Assembly (NCBI GenBank): GCA_017445525.1
Contig: JAFSTZ010000271.1
Coordinates: forward strand, 1 to 19,455
Origin: Eubacterium sp.
Lineage (GTDB): Bacteria; Bacillota; Clostridia; Lachnospirales; Lachnospiraceae
DNA: 19,455 nucleotides
Direction of reading: 5' to 3'
In this document: piece after piece, positions 16,895-19,455 of the stretch
Numbering within the stretch: position 1 is the first letter of the stretch
Layout of the letters: each line of letters starts with the position of its first letter
Translations under genes and position numbers: made by a program
Notes under the pieces: model-generated
Database searches by the model: none
What the model was told of the DNA's origin: nothing
Seen by the model: only the letters and a program-made list of their open reading frames with translations

Positions 16895-17359
16895 ATGGAG
16901 AACAGAAGTTTTTATAACGAGATACTGACGGAACACAATCTCCGTCCTGCCAACAAGCATGATATAGAAGGCGCGACGGTGACGCTCGAGGGGATAAATC
17001 CTTCCTGCGGGGACGATATCATACTGAGCCTGAAGGTAGAGGACGGAGTGATCGTCGACGGCGGTTTTACGGGAGACGGCTGTGCTATATCCCAGGCATC
17101 GGCTGATATGATGCTCGATCTCATCATCGGAAAGACCGAGGAAGAGGCGAGGCGACTCGGGGATATTTTTATGCGTATGATCAGAGGTGAGGTGGACGAG
17201 TCGGAGCTTGATGAATTAGAGGAGAGTCAGGCTCTGAAAGATATATCGCATATGCCTGCACGCGTGAAGTGTGCGGTGCTCGGCTGGCACACTATGGACG
17301 AGATGCTGAAGGCGGCGGGGATAGATGAGAGTGGAAGCGTGACGACGGAAGGAATGTAA
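16895..17359 (+). CDS. sufU: SufU, zinc-dependent sulfurtransferase of the SUF system
   Basis: 154 residues, normal for SufU. Zinc and sulfur ligands are all visible: C38 and D40 in PSCGDD, C63 in GDGCAIS and C126 in RVKCAVLGW. The insert between C63 and C126 that marks SufU rather than IscU is present. It accepts persulfide sulfur from SufS by swapping Zn ligands and carries it to SufBC2D in the cytosol. The ATG at 16895 has GAAAGGAAG 7 nt upstream, inside the end of the kinase-DegV gene, and the gap between genes is 4 nt. The upstream in-frame codon at 16856 belongs to the kinase gene region and is not used. sufU is split from sufS by three signalling genes. Confidence 0.96.
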   Translation: MENRSFYNEILTEHNLRPANKHDIEGATVTLEGINPSCGDDIILSLKVEDGVIVDGGFTGDGCAISQASADMMLDLIIGKTEEEARRLGDIFMRMIRGEVDESELDELEESQALKDISHMPARVKCAVLGWHTMDEMLKAAGIDESGSVTTEGM

Positions 17360-17381
17360 GAAAAAATTTAAAAAAAAGGGC

Positions 17382-17410
17382 TTGTTTTCTTATAATGACT
17401 ATGTTATACT
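17382..17410 (+). promoter_or_regulatory. secDF promoter
   Basis: TTGTTT (17382-17387), 17 bp, TATACT (17405-17410). Expected start near 17417, giving a leader of about 55 nt. A second hexamer, TATAAT, at 17391-17396 lacks a spaced -35. This separates secDF from the suf/signalling transcript. Confidence 0.7.
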
Positions 17411-17414
17411 ATTT

Positions 17415-17439
17415 GCTCGGGTATGTTTTGTACCCGGGC
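17415..17439 (+). repeat. 5' hairpin at the secDF transcript start
   Basis: GCTCGGGTA (17415-17423) pairs with TACCCGGGC (17431-17439): nine pairs with one G-U and a 7-nt loop. It overlaps the predicted +1, so it could be an mRNA-protecting 5' stem or an operator dyad. The sequence after it (ATATTTACA) is not a real U-tract, so terminating sufU transcripts here would be inefficient. Confidence 0.55.
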
Positions 17440-17472
17440 ATATTTACATAAGAAGAAAAAGGAGAGAGAATC

Positions 17473-19455
17473 ATGAACAGTAAGTTGAGAGGGGCACTGC
17501 AGATACTTTTGGTGCTTATCCTGATCGGCGCGTTTGCTTTCGTGGCATTTGTTGGCGTGGGTAAGGGACACAGGGGCAGTGCAAAGAACATCCGCCTTGG
17601 ACTTGACTTAAAGGGCGGCGTCAGTGTAACTTATCAGACGGTTAAGAGTGATCCCAGCGAGACTGAGATGGACGACACCATCTATAAGATGCAGAAGCGT
17701 GTGGAGAGTTACTCTACAGAGGCATCTGTATACAAAGAGGGTGACAATCGTATCACCATCGACATCCCGGGTGTATCCAACTCCAAGGAGATCCTGGAGC
17801 AGCTCGGTAAGGCAGGGGCTCTTTACTTCGTGCTTTATGATAATGTAAAAACAAAGGTGGACGAGGCTGATGCTGCTTCCGGCTCGGCTGTTGCCACATC
17901 ACCTGATGAGGGAGATGAGGTTACCTTTGACAAGGAGAATCTCGAGATGGACGGTTCTACCATAAAGGAAGCGACCGCTACTACGAGAACAAAGTCCTCC
18001 GGCGGTTCCGAGAACGTCGTAGAGATCAAGTTTACGGGCAAGGGTGCCAAGAAGTTCGGTGACATCACCAGTGATCATGTAAATGAGAGACTTGCGATCA
18101 TCTATGATGACAAGCTCGTATCTGCTCCGAACATCACAGAGCCTATCACCGGTGGTGAGTGTGTGATCTCCGGTGGTTTTGAGGACTTCCAGGAGGCTGA
18201 GCATCTTGCTTCAACTCTTCGTATCGGTGCACTTCCTCTCGAGCTCGAGAACATACATGACAACGTAGTAGGAGCTACACTTGGAAGCACTGCTCTTGAT
18301 ACATCACTCTGGGCAGGTCTTATCGGATTTATCCTGGTAGCACTCTTCATGATCATCATGTACAGACTGCCGGGACTTGCAGCAGTTATCGCGCTCTGCT
18401 TCTACGTACTTATGATGCTGGTCGTTCTGAACGTACTGAATGTCACACTTACACTGCCGGGTATCGCAGGTATCATCCTGAGTATAGGTATGGCGGTTGA
18501 CGCAAACTGTATCATATTTACGCGTATCCGTGAGGAACTTGCAAAGGGACAGACTATCAACTCTGCTATAAAGAACGGATTTAAAAATGCTCTCTCTGCT
18601 ATCATAGACGGTAACATCACGACCCTTATCGCAGCATTTGTCCTTTACTTGAGAGGTTCAGGTACTGTCAAGGGATTTGCTACAACGCTTGCCATCGGTA
18701 TTTTACTTTCGATGGTAACGGCTATATTCGTAACCAGATGGCTGATGTATGCGTTTGCAGGATTCGGCGCTGAGAACGTCAAGCTCTATGGCGTTCAGAA
18801 GAAGCCGAAGACTATTGATTTCCTCGGCAAGGGCAAGGTATTTATGATCATAACCGGTGCCATAGTAGTGCTTCTGATCGGTGGACTGATCTTCAACGGT
18901 ACACAGCGTGATTCGATCCTTAATTACAGCCTTGACTTCGTCGGCGGTACATCTACATCAGTTTCTATTGATGAGAACACAGAGATCACCGATGAGCTGA
19001 AGGAAGAGGTTGTAGATACAGTTAAAGAGGTTACAGGCCTGAACGGAGAGGTTTCATCCTCAGATGATCAGGGCGTAAAGAAGATAACTATCCGTACTAC
19101 CGCACTTGATGAGCAGCAGGCTTCGGATGTTCGCAGCAAGCTGGCTGAGAGATTCAATATTACTGAGGATCAGGTTGAGTCAGAGACCATATCCGCTTCG
19201 GTATCAAGTGAGATGAAGATGGATGCGATCATAGCGACCATCATCGCCATTGTATGTATGCTGCTCTATATCTGGATCCGTTTCCGCCATATCGCTACGG
19301 CGGGGGCAGCGGTACTTGCTCTGGTACATGACGTGCTTGTAGTATTTACGATCTATGTTGTTGCAAGTCCGTTTATCCAGGTAGGTTCAACATTTATAGC
19401 GGTCATGCTTACGATCGTCGGTTACTCTATCAACGATACCATCGTCGTATTTGAC
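17473..19455 (+). CDS. secDF: Protein translocase SecDF (fused SecD-SecF), 3' end outside window
   Basis: 661 codons are visible without a stop. It starts at an ATG with AAAAAGGAGAG upstream. N-terminal membrane helix (about 8-28), then the SecD signature GLDLKGG (43-49). The external P1 region carries a low-complexity acidic insert (about 125-180), followed by SecD helices with GMAVDANCIIFTRIREE around D343. The SecF half follows with its LDFVGGT signature (487-493) and the start of its transmembrane core, GYSINDTIVVFD (650-661), where the window ends. The SecD core has C where V is usual (VDANC for VDANV). The protein helps pull exported proteins out of SecYEG using the ion gradient. Codon use is rich in ATC and CGT, unlike the ATA/AGA-rich signalling genes, which suggests high expression. 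Confidence 0.96.
   Translation, partial: MNSKLRGALQILLVLILIGAFAFVAFVGVGKGHRGSAKNIRLGLDLKGGVSVTYQTVKSDPSETEMDDTIYKMQKRVESYSTEASVYKEGDNRITIDIPGVSNSKEILEQLGKAGALYFVLYDNVKTKVDEADAASGSAVATSPDEGDEVTFDKENLEMDGSTIKEATATTRTKSSGGSENVVEIKFTGKGAKKFGDITSDHVNERLAIIYDDKLVSAPNITEPITGGECVISGGFEDFQEAEHLASTLRIGALPLELENIHDNVVGATLGSTALDTSLWAGLIGFILVALFMIIMYRLPGLAAVIALCFYVLMMLVVLNVLNVTLTLPGIAGIILSIGMAVDANCIIFTRIREELAKGQTINSAIKNGFKNALSAIIDGNITTLIAAFVLYLRGSGTVKGFATTLAIGILLSMVTAIFVTRWLMYAFAGFGAENVKLYGVQKKPKTIDFLGKGKVFMIITGAIVVLLIGGLIFNGTQRDSILNYSLDFVGGTSTSVSIDENTEITDELKEEVVDTVKEVTGLNGEVSSSDDQGVKKITIRTTALDEQQASDVRSKLAERFNITEDQVESETISASVSSEMKMDAIIATIIAIVCMLLYIWIRFRHIATAGAAVLALVHDVLVVFTIYVVASPFIQVGSTFIAVMLTIVGYSINDTIVVFD

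Overview
The window looks like a chromosomal stretch from an anaerobic Firmicute of the class Clostridia, most likely Lachnospiraceae. This is inferred from the SUF set ending in SufU, a CIRCE-controlled clpB, a fused SecDF, purine-rich Shine-Dalgarno sites, multi-domain hybrid histidine kinases and a kinase-DegV fusion. No species can be named from the sequence alone. All genes are on the + strand except clpB. No rRNA, tRNA, CRISPR array, transposase or phage gene was seen, and no gene-free gap exceeds about 210 bp.

Layout: (1) 1-1389, the 3' part of a membrane diguanylate cyclase, running convergently into clpB. (2) 1413-1549, a long imperfect palindrome between the two gene ends. (3) 1579-4155 (-), the ClpB disaggregase, with a perfect CIRCE operator fused to its promoter. 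(4) 4367-5713, a membrane-anchored VanW-family protein divergent from clpB, apparently read from a leaderless mRNA. (5) 5763-17359, the SUF iron-sulfur assembly locus sufC-sufB-sufD-sufS and sufU, interrupted between sufS and sufU by three signalling genes. These are a receiver/HD-GYP c-di-GMP phosphodiesterase, a hybrid histidine kinase ending in an Hpt domain, and a second hybrid kinase whose C-terminus is a complete DegV-type (fatty-acid-binding-family) domain. (6) 17473 to the window end, the start of a secDF fusion with its own promoter.

How the genes may work together: SufS takes sulfur from cysteine and SufU accepts it. SufB and SufD with the SufC ATPase build the cluster. The signalling trio carries the parts of a phosphorelay (His, Asp, His, Asp) that could end on the receiver of the HD-GYP protein and so alter c-di-GMP breakdown. 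The second kinase overlaps the first by ATGA and is followed by sufU after 4 nt, with the sufU ribosome site inside the kinase-DegV gene. Translation of the cassette and sufU is therefore probably coupled. The most unusual items are the kinase-receiver-DegV fusion and its position inside a SUF operon. The gaps sufB-sufD and sufD-sufS, unlike the 2-nt sufC-sufB junction, hold long structured inverted repeats that could tune expression within the operon.
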